A program made the position numbers and the translations under genes. This document shows positions 7,347 to 14,711 of a stretch of DNA of 43,266 nucleotides, in pieces; position 1 is the stretch's first letter, and every line of letters begins with the position of its first letter. Source of the DNA: Dulcicalothrix desertica PCC 7102 (GTDB lineage: Bacteria; Cyanobacteriota; Cyanobacteriia; Cyanobacteriales; Nostocaceae). The notes beneath the pieces were generated by a model. That model had not been told where the DNA came from and searched no databases. It saw only the letters and a list, made by a program, of their open reading frames with translations. The stretch covers positions 1 through 43,266 of the forward strand of contig NZ_RSCL01000050.1 of NCBI RefSeq assembly GCF_003991905.1. The letters run 5' to 3'.

Positions 7347-9470
7347 ATGCCTCCAGTCGGTGTTGGTTCTAGTTTTTCAACTAATACGTTAAGAACGGGA
7401 GAAGCCAAACTGTGGATTCTATTGGTAGGTATCAATGACTACCAAGATGACAGTTTACCTTCTTTGCGCTACCCAGCTATAGACTGTCAAGGGTTAGGAG
7501 AGGCATTTGAATTAGCTACAGAGGGATTTCCAAATAAAGAAGTAATAATTCATCATGATAATACTGCACAACCGCCGACTTTACAGGTAGTACGCGCGTC
7601 GTTACAGCGGATAGTGTCACTTTCTCGAACTTCCGATTCGATATTGCTATACTTTTCTGGGCACGGAATGTTAGAACCCATTCAGCAAGAAGCTGTGCTG
7701 TGTATGAGAGATACCCGCAAAGACGACTTGCTAGCGACAGGACTAGGGATGCAAGAGTTGGTACAAAGGCTCTCAAGAAGTAGCGCGAATCAGCAGTTAC
7801 TTTGTTTGGATACTTGTCACAGTGGTGATATGCGATTGGTAGGAGTAGGTAGAGCTAGAAATGCAGTTTCAGCTCCTGTTAATCCGGCGCCGCAGATGAT
7901 GGATATATTACGGCAGCGTGCGTCACAAAGCAAGGGTTTTTGTGCTTTACTATCGTGCGATCAAGGTCAACAATCTTGGGAGTTTCCAGAGTTAGGACAT
8001 GGAGTATTTACTTATTTTTTGATGCAGGGGTTAATGGGGGAAGCGGCTGACTCGCATGGTGTAATTGAAGCTGATGGACTTTATAAGTATGTGTATCGTC
8101 AGACGCTGCAATATATAGATAAGATGAATCAACAACTGCGTTTGATAAATCAGCAAAAGCTCAAACGTGGTGATAGTAAGTTACATCCGGAATATCCGTT
8201 ACAAACACCGAAGCGGATTGTTGAAGGTGTGGGAGAGTTAGTCTTAGGAGTTAAAGCTAAAAGTACAGAAAAACTAATCTTACCACGACGAGCATTAGTT
8301 ATTGATGGCTTAACAAACAACAAAAATACAACTGATTTAAGTCGCGTATTCTCTGGATGTGGTGGGTTTGAAGTCGAGTATGTTTCTTGTGTTGACAAAG
8401 GTTTATCAGAAATACGTGCTTCAATACAAGAATTAATTCGTTGGTGTGGTGAGCAAACAGCATCATATACACAAATTGGTAGTCAGATTGGTAGTCAAAG
8501 AAATATTCCGACTGCGTTATTATATATACGGGGGTATGTTGAAGAAATTGAAGATGGTGAAGCATGGCTAGTTTTGGGTAATGGCGCCCGTTTGAGTCGC
8601 TCGACTTTAAGACAAGAATTACGACGCGCGTATAATTCAAAACAGATTATTGTTTTAGATTGTCCAGAAGCTGATACTCTAGAAAACTGGATAGAAGATT
8701 TGCAATCTGGTTTGGAAAATGGACAATGTATAATTACTGGGGCAGCTTCGGCAGAGAAACCAGAAGTATTTACACGCGCGCTGTTTGAAACATTGAGTCA
8801 AGCTAATTCACAGGTTGGTTTACCTGTTGCGTCTTGGATTAGTGAGTTAGAAAATATCTCTATTGCCAAAGGGATTAATTTACATACGTCGTTATCGGGT
8901 ACGCAAGCCGTAATTGATATTTTACCTGGTAATATTTCTCAGGCTTTTCCAGAAGAAAAGTTTGCAGTTGTTAATGCGCCGACTCAGTTAACTCAATTAT
9001 CTCAATCAACTCAACAACCAGATATACTTCCAACTGGTAGATTAGAGATAGATACTAAGCAATACTCACAACTCGAACAGTTATTAAAGCAAGAAATAGG
9101 ATTAATTGCGTCTACTATATTACAACAAGCGTTGACACAAGTAAGCAGCTTAGAACTCTTGGTTAATAATTTAGCCGCTTACCTGGCGCCTGAAAAACAA
9201 CAGCACTTTCAGTCCTCTGCAATGGCGATTTTAGAAGCTTCTGCTCCTCAAAAAAAATCTGGGATTACTCAGAGCGTCGATGAAGAATTTACTCGTAAAT
9301 GTACGAGCGAGTTAGCTTATATAATTGGTCCAATTGCTAATTTTATAGTTCAACAAGTGTTAAAATCAAATCCACAAATCTCACGCACAGAATTTCTCAA
9401 AAACTTAGCTTTGAAAATTTCTGAGCCAAAACAAGCTTATGAGTTTGAACAACGGCTACTAGAAAAGTAG
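7347..9470 (+). CDS. Metacaspase (peptidase C14) with pseudo-caspase and tandem C-terminal adaptor-like domains
   Basis: A 707-residue protein. Residues 20-260 form a caspase-like domain: LLVGINDYQD, the catalytic His106 in YFSGHG, and the catalytic Cys157 in LLCLDTCHSG. Residues about 315-530 look like a second copy of the same fold without the dyad: LLYIRGYVEE (391-400) matches the SGHG strand with Arg/Tyr in place of Gly-His, and IIVLDCPEAD (434-443) matches LDTCHS with Pro at the cysteine position. Two short helical repeats follow: about 580-630 (EIGLIASTILQQALTQ) and 648-706 (YIIGPIANFIVQQVLK). The Ser/Thr kinase at 11743-13017 ends with the same domain. The protein lacks a signal peptide, so it is cytoplasmic. 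Cyanobacterial orthocaspases cleave after basic residues and are linked to stress and cell death. The pseudo-caspase and the shared domain are my reading. Confidence 0.85.
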   Translation: MPPVGVGSSFSTNTLRTGEAKLWILLVGINDYQDDSLPSLRYPAIDCQGLGEAFELATEGFPNKEVIIHHDNTAQPPTLQVVRASLQRIVSLSRTSDSILLYFSGHGMLEPIQQEAVLCMRDTRKDDLLATGLGMQELVQRLSRSSANQQLLCLDTCHSGDMRLVGVGRARNAVSAPVNPAPQMMDILRQRASQSKGFCALLSCDQGQQSWEFPELGHGVFTYFLMQGLMGEAADSHGVIEADGLYKYVYRQTLQYIDKMNQQLRLINQQKLKRGDSKLHPEYPLQTPKRIVEGVGELVLGVKAKSTEKLILPRRALVIDGLTNNKNTTDLSRVFSGCGGFEVEYVSCVDKGLSEIRASIQELIRWCGEQTASYTQIGSQIGSQRNIPTALLYIRGYVEEIEDGEAWLVLGNGARLSRSTLRQELRRAYNSKQIIVLDCPEADTLENWIEDLQSGLENGQCIITGAASAEKPEVFTRALFETLSQANSQVGLPVASWISELENISIAKGINLHTSLSGTQAVIDILPGNISQAFPEEKFAVVNAPTQLTQLSQSTQQPDILPTGRLEIDTKQYSQLEQLLKQEIGLIASTILQQALTQVSSLELLVNNLAAYLAPEKQQHFQSSAMAILEASAPQKKSGITQSVDEEFTRKCTSELAYIIGPIANFIVQQVLKSNPQISRTEFLKNLALKISEPKQAYEFEQRLLEK

Positions 9471-9501
9471 GGGGTAGAAAAAAATTGAATTTGCCCCCTA
9501 C
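9467..9501. terminator. Hairpin between convergent metacaspase and DUF3365 genes
   Basis: Arms GTAGGGGG (9467-9474) and CCCCCTAC (9494-9501) enclose a 19-base A/T-rich loop. The left arm covers the metacaspase TAG stop and the right arm lies just beyond the 3' end of the convergent DUF3365 gene, so it may end both transcripts. Confidence 0.6.
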
Positions 9502-9511
9502 ATATCTGACT

Positions 9512-10399
9512 TTATTTAGGATTATTCAACATACTTAAAGCAATTTCTAAACTATATTTCATCCGATTGAACGCTTCTGCTAAGGCGCCGATTTCGTCTT
9601 TATCTTGCTTACCAAAAGTAGCATTCATATCACCAACACTAACTTGTTGCGCTACATCAGCTATCCTTTTAATGCGTTTGAGTACGGTTTTCTTTAATAA
9701 GAGATTGATGACTAGGATGATAACTGTAAAAATAGCTCCTAACACACTTAGTACCATTAAGAAAGAGCGACTTGCTTGATTAAATATCTCTTCTGCTGGA
9801 ACATAAACTATTTGAGTCGCAACAATATCATTCAACTTCCAACCAAAACCGTTGTTTCTACCGTAAACTGCTAATTGACTTTTGGGCGCCACATCAGGTG
9901 TAGAATGACAGCGTAAACAACTTTCTTGTTCAACCTTAAGAGGTTGAGCGCTATAAAATAGTTTTTCTCCAGATACTGTTCGGAAACCAGATTTTTCGGT
10001 CAAAGCGAGATTTTGGCGAAACTCTTTGACAATATTACTTTCAAAATCATCAGCTTTGTCTCGCAAGTTTGTTGGGTTGAGCGTTGCGTCTTTGTAAATA
10101 AAGTTGCTATACTCGTTGTTCTTACGAAAAATATCAAATATTTCTCTTGTTGAAAAGGCTGGTATTGACTCTGGAATAAATCGTCCTTCATTCTCGACTT
10201 TTGGTAACAATAAAGGATGAACTCTATCATTGGTGTATTCTCGGATAGAATTGATTACTTGCATTAGCATTACTGCTTTATTAGACACTTCGTTCTCTGT
10301 TTTTTGTGTGAGTACGCTAGCTAAAGCAGTACCACTGATGAAAATACCACCAATAAAAACTATTATTAGAATTAAATTGACTTTTGTGTTGATTTTCAT
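9512..10399 (-). CDS. c-type haem DUF3365 / HAMP membrane sensor without output domain
   Basis: About 295 residues from the ATG at 10399; a TTG at 10423 would add eight residues. There is an N-terminal membrane helix (about 7-28), a periplasmic domain of the DUF3365 (Tll0287-like) family, a second membrane helix (about 212-235) and a HAMP domain (about 236-285, KRIADVAQQVSVGDMN... DEIGALAEAFNRMK). The periplasmic part carries a haem-attachment motif CLRCH, with Cys161, Cys164 and His165. The protein stops right after HAMP, so it must pass its signal to a separate partner. It is divergent from the PhnD-like lipoprotein and Ser/Thr kinase genes, and the kinase is a plausible output. Redox or small-ligand sensing by the haem is inferred. 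Confidence 0.85.
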   Translation of the reverse strand: MKINTKVNLILIIVFIGGIFISGTALASVLTQKTENEVSNKAVMLMQVINSIREYTNDRVHPLLLPKVENEGRFIPESIPAFSTREIFDIFRKNNEYSNFIYKDATLNPTNLRDKADDFESNIVKEFRQNLALTEKSGFRTVSGEKLFYSAQPLKVEQESCLRCHSTPDVAPKSQLAVYGRNNGFGWKLNDIVATQIVYVPAEEIFNQASRSFLMVLSVLGAIFTVIILVINLLLKKTVLKRIKRIADVAQQVSVGDMNATFGKQDKDEIGALAEAFNRMKYSLEIALSMLNNPK

Positions 10400-10801
10400 A
10401 TTGGTATGTTCGCTCTCGTTCAAGTTTTGGTTGATATATTACTTAACAAGGTGTAATGGTTCAGGAGCATTTCCTGCTCTTGGCTTGGCTCCTAACTCCT
10501 TAATTTTTACAACAATACCTTTTATAAAGATACCATGACTCTATTGAAGATTTTCGAGATTGTAAAAAAAATTAAATTCATAATTATGTGATTTATTATC
10601 AAATTTTAAATAGCAAGAAACTCATAAATGCGTATTATAACTTTTTATGAATTAATATATCAGTAAGCTTAGAATTGCTAGACAATAAAAAAGATATGTA
10701 GCAATCTTAGATGCGGCTTGAATTTGGCGTAAAAAATCATATCCGAGAGAGCTAGTTAGATTGTGATATCGAGAAATTAAAAACTTGGGTGAAATCGATT
10801 G
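10400..10801. promoter_or_regulatory. Divergent promoter region between DUF3365 sensor and PhnD-like gene
   Basis: This AT-rich gap of about 400 bp has no convincing gene. It must contain two outward promoters. A short stretch at about 10465-10503 holds GGAGCATTTCCTGCTC and a single CTAACTCCTTAA unit related to the heptamer repeats at 35375-35400. I cannot name promoter boxes. Confidence 0.45.
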
Positions 10802-11659
10802 ATGCCATTACAGCTTTGCCGACGCTCTTTTATTTTACAAATGCTATTCATAGTGGCTGCATGTAGTACAGAAAAACTATCAAGAAAACAGGTAGAATTG
10901 GTTGTAGGTATAGTCAATTATGAAGATTCTAAACAAACGCTAAAGAAATTCGCGCGCTTTAAAGAGTATTTGGGAAATAAAACAAAGGCACTTGTACAGT
11001 TAGAGCCGGCATTTAATGAAAGCATAGCGATAGAAAGGATTCAACGTCAAAGTTGGTCATTGGTATTTGCACCTCCTGGGTTGGCAGCATTAGCAAGTAC
11101 AAATTATAAATATGAACTTCTTTTCTCACTTAATATAAATGTTGATTCACGCGCTTGTTTGGTAGTGAGGAGTGATAGTAGCTTACGTGATTTGAAAGAT
11201 TTACAAGGTAAAACAGTTGCACTAGGTACACCAGGTGCTGCGTCTGGATATTATTTTCCACTATACAATCTTTACGGTTTAACGTTAAAAGAGGTTTTAT
11301 TTGCTCCGACTCCTTCTGAGGTGATTAAGCTGGTCGCAGATCAACAGGCTGATGTTGGTGCTGTGTCATGGGAGGAATTTAATTTATATCATACGAAGTT
11401 CAATAATGTTGAGTTTCGCGTCTTATTTACTGATTCTCACAATGTGCCACCAGGAGCTGTGTTGATTGCACCAAACGTTGAAACTACAAACCGAGATTTG
11501 ATTAAGAAGTATATGCGAGAAGCATCTCCAACTTTGATTCAAGAAATTGGATATATACCAAATGCGGATGTACCAGACTATAAGTATATGAGTGCTGTGA
11601 TTGACCGAGTGGCTCGAATTGCTACTCGTCTAAGTTCTAAACCTGTGCGTTTATTTTGA
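10802..11659 (+). CDS. PhnD-like periplasmic substrate-binding lipoprotein
   Basis: About 285 residues from the ATG at 10802; a TTG one codon upstream is less likely. The N-terminus is that of a lipoprotein: basic residues, a hydrophobic stretch and a lipobox FIVAAC with Cys21. The rest is a PhnD/SsuA/transferrin-like binding fold: ELVVGIVNYED near the start, then IQRQSWSLVFAPPGLAAL, DLKDLQGKTVALGTPGAASG and VIKLVADQQADVGAVSWEEF, the typical blocks of phosphonate/phosphite-type binding proteins. No permease or ATPase gene is nearby, so it probably serves as a sensor input rather than in transport. The kinase gene follows within 83 bp (or overlaps by 4 bp if the kinase uses its upstream TTG), so the two are probably cotranscribed. 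The ligand is unknown. Confidence 0.82.
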   Translation: MPLQLCRRSFILQMLFIVAACSTEKLSRKQVELVVGIVNYEDSKQTLKKFARFKEYLGNKTKALVQLEPAFNESIAIERIQRQSWSLVFAPPGLAALASTNYKYELLFSLNINVDSRACLVVRSDSSLRDLKDLQGKTVALGTPGAASGYYFPLYNLYGLTLKEVLFAPTPSEVIKLVADQQADVGAVSWEEFNLYHTKFNNVEFRVLFTDSHNVPPGAVLIAPNVETTNRDLIKKYMREASPTLIQEIGYIPNADVPDYKYMSAVIDRVARIATRLSSKPVRLF

Positions 11660-11742
11660 TTTTAGATGCCAGGTACAACGAAGGCGTGCATAAATTTGGG
11701 CTACGTTACCCTACAAAAGTAACAAACCTATGGCATCCTCTA

Positions 11743-13017
11743 ATGATACCAGCAATCAATCAAGGAACATTGATCGATAATCGCTATCTAATTCAGAAAC
11801 TTCTTGGACAGGGAGGGTTTGGAAGGACATATTTAGCATTTGACAACCAGCGTTTCGGTGAAACCTGTGTTCTCAAGGAGTTTGTACCACCGACATATCG
11901 AGAAGATAAACTACAGAAGTGTAGGGAACTTTTTGAACGTGAAGCGAAAATTTTATACCAAATTAATCATCCCCAAGTACCTAAATTTCTAGCTCGGTTA
12001 GCAGATGGACAACGAGTGTTTATCGTCCAAGAATATATTGACGGCAAAACATATTCAGAAATTTTATCTAGTCGTCTTAATCAAACAGCTAAAGCATTTT
12101 CAGAAACAGAAGTTAGAAAATGGCTGACAGATATATTACCAGTTTTAGAGTACTTACACGGACAGAATATTGTTCATAGGGATATTTCATTAGATAATGT
12201 CATGCTTAAGCACAATCAATCGAAACCAGTATTGATTGATTTTGGAATTGCTAAAGATACATTCACTCAAATACCTAGTGATTTTCTAAATATCCATTAT
12301 TCTGTTCGTAATTCAATAGTAGGGAAAATTGGTTACTCTCCACCAGAGCAATTGCGTTGGGGATATTCCTATCCTTCTAGCGATATCTACTCACTTGCAA
12401 TTTGTGCAGTAGTTCTTTTGAGTGGAAAAATGCCGCATATGTTGGTAGATGAATCTCTCAATTGGCAATGGCAGTCCCAAGTTAATATCAGCAATTATTT
12501 TGCGAGCATCCTTGAAAAAATGCTCGCAAAAATACCAAGCGAACGCTACCAGTCACCTACAGAAATTATCCGATTATTGAACAACTTACATAATAATTCG
12601 CATTTGGTAGCTGATGCAGTGCCTATAAAAGATACACTAACAGAAAAAGTCAATATATCAATGCCAAATCATCAGCAAGTAGTTGACCATGATTTAGAAG
12701 AATTAATAATTTTACAAAAACTCGAAAAAACACTTCTAGAATATAACAAATTGAATAGTGAATTGCCTCTACAACAGTTTACTGGTTTCAAACAACAATT
12801 TTTAGAAATTTGTCGGCAAGAACTGACTAATATTATCGGTCCTATCGCCAGCATAGTTATTGAACATACTGTAAAAAAATACTCAAATTTTATACCAAAC
12901 CAGCTTTTAGTGGACTTAGCGGCAAAAATTCCTAATCAGGAAAAGGCACAACATTTCAAAGAAGCTATTTACAACCAACCTCTAGCTAATTTTATTTTAT
13001 TACTCTCTAAAGAATAA
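11743..13017 (+). CDS. Ser/Thr protein kinase with adaptor-like C-terminal domain
   Basis: About 424 residues from the ATG at 11743, which places M-IPAINQGTLIDNRY directly before the kinase fold; an in-frame TTG at 11656 would add 29 residues and overlap the preceding stop. The Hanks-type kinase domain (about 10-285) has LLGQGGFGRTY (20-30), catalytic Lys45 in VLKEF, HRD at 145-147 followed by ISLDN in place of the common LKPSN, DFG at 166-168 and a SPPEQ APE-type motif. No membrane segment follows. The C-terminal part (about 350-415, with IIGPIASIVIEHTV) matches the end of the metacaspase in sequence and position. A kinase that shares a small helical domain with a protease suggests homotypic contact. 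The PhnD-like lipoprotein lies upstream in the same direction. Confidence 0.85.
   Translation: MIPAINQGTLIDNRYLIQKLLGQGGFGRTYLAFDNQRFGETCVLKEFVPPTYREDKLQKCRELFEREAKILYQINHPQVPKFLARLADGQRVFIVQEYIDGKTYSEILSSRLNQTAKAFSETEVRKWLTDILPVLEYLHGQNIVHRDISLDNVMLKHNQSKPVLIDFGIAKDTFTQIPSDFLNIHYSVRNSIVGKIGYSPPEQLRWGYSYPSSDIYSLAICAVVLLSGKMPHMLVDESLNWQWQSQVNISNYFASILEKMLAKIPSERYQSPTEIIRLLNNLHNNSHLVADAVPIKDTLTEKVNISMPNHQQVVDHDLEELIILQKLEKTLLEYNKLNSELPLQQFTGFKQQFLEICRQELTNIIGPIASIVIEHTVKKYSNFIPNQLLVDLAAKIPNQEKAQHFKEAIYNQPLANFILLLSKE
12498..12531. repeat. Perfect 12-bp inverted repeat inside the Ser/Thr kinase gene
   Basis: TTTTGCGAGCAT (12498-12509) and ATGCTCGCAAAA (12520-12531) enclose a 10-base loop in codons for ASILEKMLAK, near the end of the kinase domain. 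No T-run follows. It may be a chance product of coding sequence or a local RNA structure. Confidence 0.5.
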
Positions 13018-13131
13018 TTATCGCAATACAATCTGATTTATAAAAAATTCCTAGATAATGTTAAGTGTCAAGCCATGCAGTAAATATAACCGTATGAACA
13101 AGGTCAAGGTCGCGGCGTTGGTCTACTATTT

Positions 13132-13156
13132 TAGACGTAACATGTCACGTCTCTAC
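13132..13156. repeat. Near-palindromic dispersed repeat AGACGTAACATGTCACGTCT
   Basis: The 20-base core at 13133-13152 is nearly self-complementary and is followed by CTAC, as in the common cyanobacterial GTAGAGACGT...ACGTCTCTAC repeat family. It covers the stop codon of the minus-strand response regulator (13153-13155), in the 135-bp gap between this gene and the convergent kinase. Confidence 0.6.
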
Positions 13157-14229
13157 ATATGACCAATTTGTGAAAATAAGACTTTCAGTAAATCAGCTTT
13201 GCTAAATGGTTTGCTCAAATATCCCGAAGCTTTCACCATTTTTGCTCGTGCTTTATCCAAAAATCCAGTTTTTCCTGTCACCATCACTACTGGAGTATTA
13301 CGAAAATCTGAATGCTTACGTAATAAAGAGCAAAGTTGGTAGCCATCTAAGTTAGGCATGGAAACATCAAGCAGAATTATATCGGGTTTAATGCGAAGAA
13401 TTTGCATTAAACCTTTTAATGGGTCATCAATACTGATTACAGTAAATATTTGTTCGTCTAAAAGACTTTTAATTGTTTTTAACATTATTGGGCTATCATC
13501 GATACATAAAACTTTATAAGGTTTTTGTTCAGTGTTATTATCATTTAATTTGTTAATTTTAAAAGTGCTATCTTCAATATTTTCAGTGGTAACTGTGATA
13601 TCATTGATTACATTTGGTTTCAAGTGTTTTTGTTCTAAATCTAAAAATAGTTTAATTTCACTACGATTAGCTGATTCTTTAAAAAGATTAACATTAGTTA
13701 AATTCATAGAGCGTAATTGACGGCGCCGAATCAACAAGGAAATATCAAGATGACAAAATTTTGGTAGATAATCTGGTAAGGTTTGAGGTATAAATTCGTA
13801 AGCCCCATCTCCTAGCTTCAGAAATGAATCCAACATTGTAATAGCCATTTCCTCTATTAGTTTACCAGCTTGCAATGAGTTTAAATATTGTTGTTCAACT
13901 AGCCAACATATTGCTAAATAATCTGGTCTGTCTAGTATTGCATCATCTGTTTTACTATCGAATATGGCTTGAAGTTGACCATCAAGTTCATTATCTAAAT
14001 TATTAAGTTGAGGAAATAATTGCTGTAATTTCTCACTAAAAATATCCCACATGCTATTTGCTTGATAAGCATATATCAATTGTCCTTTATCAAAATATAG
14101 AGACCATGTTTGTGAAAGACTTAATACTTGTAGACACCCTTTAATAGAATTATGAGAAACTTCCTCTAATAGCAAGGTAAGCTCTTTATTATGTAAAAAT
14201 TTTTGTCTGCCAAGATTAACTGTTTTCAT
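13153..14229 (-). CDS. PatA/PixG-like response regulator (PATAN domain plus receiver)
   Basis: A 358-residue protein. Residues 1-~220 match the PATAN-type N-terminal region of cyanobacterial PatA-like regulators (GCLQVLSLSQTWSLYFDKGQ, LIYAYQ, then DYLAICWLVEQQYLN and LIRRRQLRS). Residues 238-355 form a CheY-like receiver: acidic pair Asp244-Asp245, phosphoacceptor Asp288 in ILLDVSMP, Thr318 and Lys340. There is no DNA-binding domain. PatA-type proteins act in heterocyst patterning and in phototaxis (PixG), through protein contacts. It is convergent with the kinase, and no partner histidine kinase lies next to it, so its exact pathway is open. Confidence 0.85.
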   Translation of the reverse strand: MKTVNLGRQKFLHNKELTLLLEEVSHNSIKGCLQVLSLSQTWSLYFDKGQLIYAYQANSMWDIFSEKLQQLFPQLNNLDNELDGQLQAIFDSKTDDAILDRPDYLAICWLVEQQYLNSLQAGKLIEEMAITMLDSFLKLGDGAYEFIPQTLPDYLPKFCHLDISLLIRRRQLRSMNLTNVNLFKESANRSEIKLFLDLEQKHLKPNVINDITVTTENIEDSTFKINKLNDNNTEQKPYKVLCIDDSPIMLKTIKSLLDEQIFTVISIDDPLKGLMQILRIKPDIILLDVSMPNLDGYQLCSLLRKHSDFRNTPVVMVTGKTGFLDKARAKMVKASGYLSKPFSKADLLKVLFSQIGHM

Positions 14230-14278
14230 GTCACCATTTTTGAGAAAAAACTATTTTTATTTTTATAATTAACAAAAT

Positions 14279-14358
14279 AAACCGGGTTTCTTCGTTTAAA
14301 TCTTGTAATAAAAACAATGATTTGTCTGCGACAATGAAGGCGTAGAAACCCGGTTTCT
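14279..14358. repeat. AAACCGGGTTTCT / AGAAACCCGGTTT inverted pair
   Basis: AAACCGGGTTTCTT (14279-14292) and AGAAACCCGGTTTCT (14344-14358) face each other with about 50 bases between. Each unit is itself almost palindromic. They are two of four copies around the NRPS and HTH genes. Confidence 0.65.
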
Positions 14359-14652
14359 ATAGCTATGACAATTAAACCTACTTGTGCAGAGGTTAATCTT
14401 CATGCTTATCGAATTTTTGTACAATTTAACTGAATTCTAATGCCACTATAAAATTAAGCTTCAAAAACCCACAGTGTGTTCTTCCAAAGTTGAAGAATCA
14501 CAAAATAGATATGAGCTATAACGAGCAAAAATAGGTAATCACAACAATAAGTATTTCTCTTATAAGATGAATATTACCATAGAAAGTTTCAAAAAAAATC
14601 GAAAAATTAGGTATTTTCCTCAATTAAAGATAAATTTGGTATTTTTTAACAT

Positions 14653-14667
14653 AGAAACCGGGTTTCT
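14653..14667. repeat. AGAAACCGGGTTTCT repeat, upstream of NRPS
   Basis: Third copy of the near-palindromic 15-mer, 45 bp before the NRPS start codon, in what should be promoter or leader sequence. Confidence 0.65.
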
Positions 14668-14711
14668 AGAATTCTACTAAAATTAGGATGGCAACGCTCC
14701 TGGTATAGTCT

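Larger units (their letters stand above)
14230..14711. promoter_or_regulatory. Divergent region between response regulator and NRPS, with three repeats
   Basis: A 482-bp AT-rich gap without a gene. It holds three copies of the GAAACCCGGTTTC-type repeat (14279-14292, 14344-14358, 14653-14667), the first and second in opposite orientation so that they could pair. The promoter of the NRPS gene should lie between 14400 and 14700; I see no sure boxes. Confidence 0.5.

Noticed and set aside
8150-8640. Open frames on the minus strand within the metacaspase gene (82 and 113 residues)
   Set aside because: They lie opposite a well-supported coding frame, look like no known protein and have no ribosome-binding site; they are shadows.
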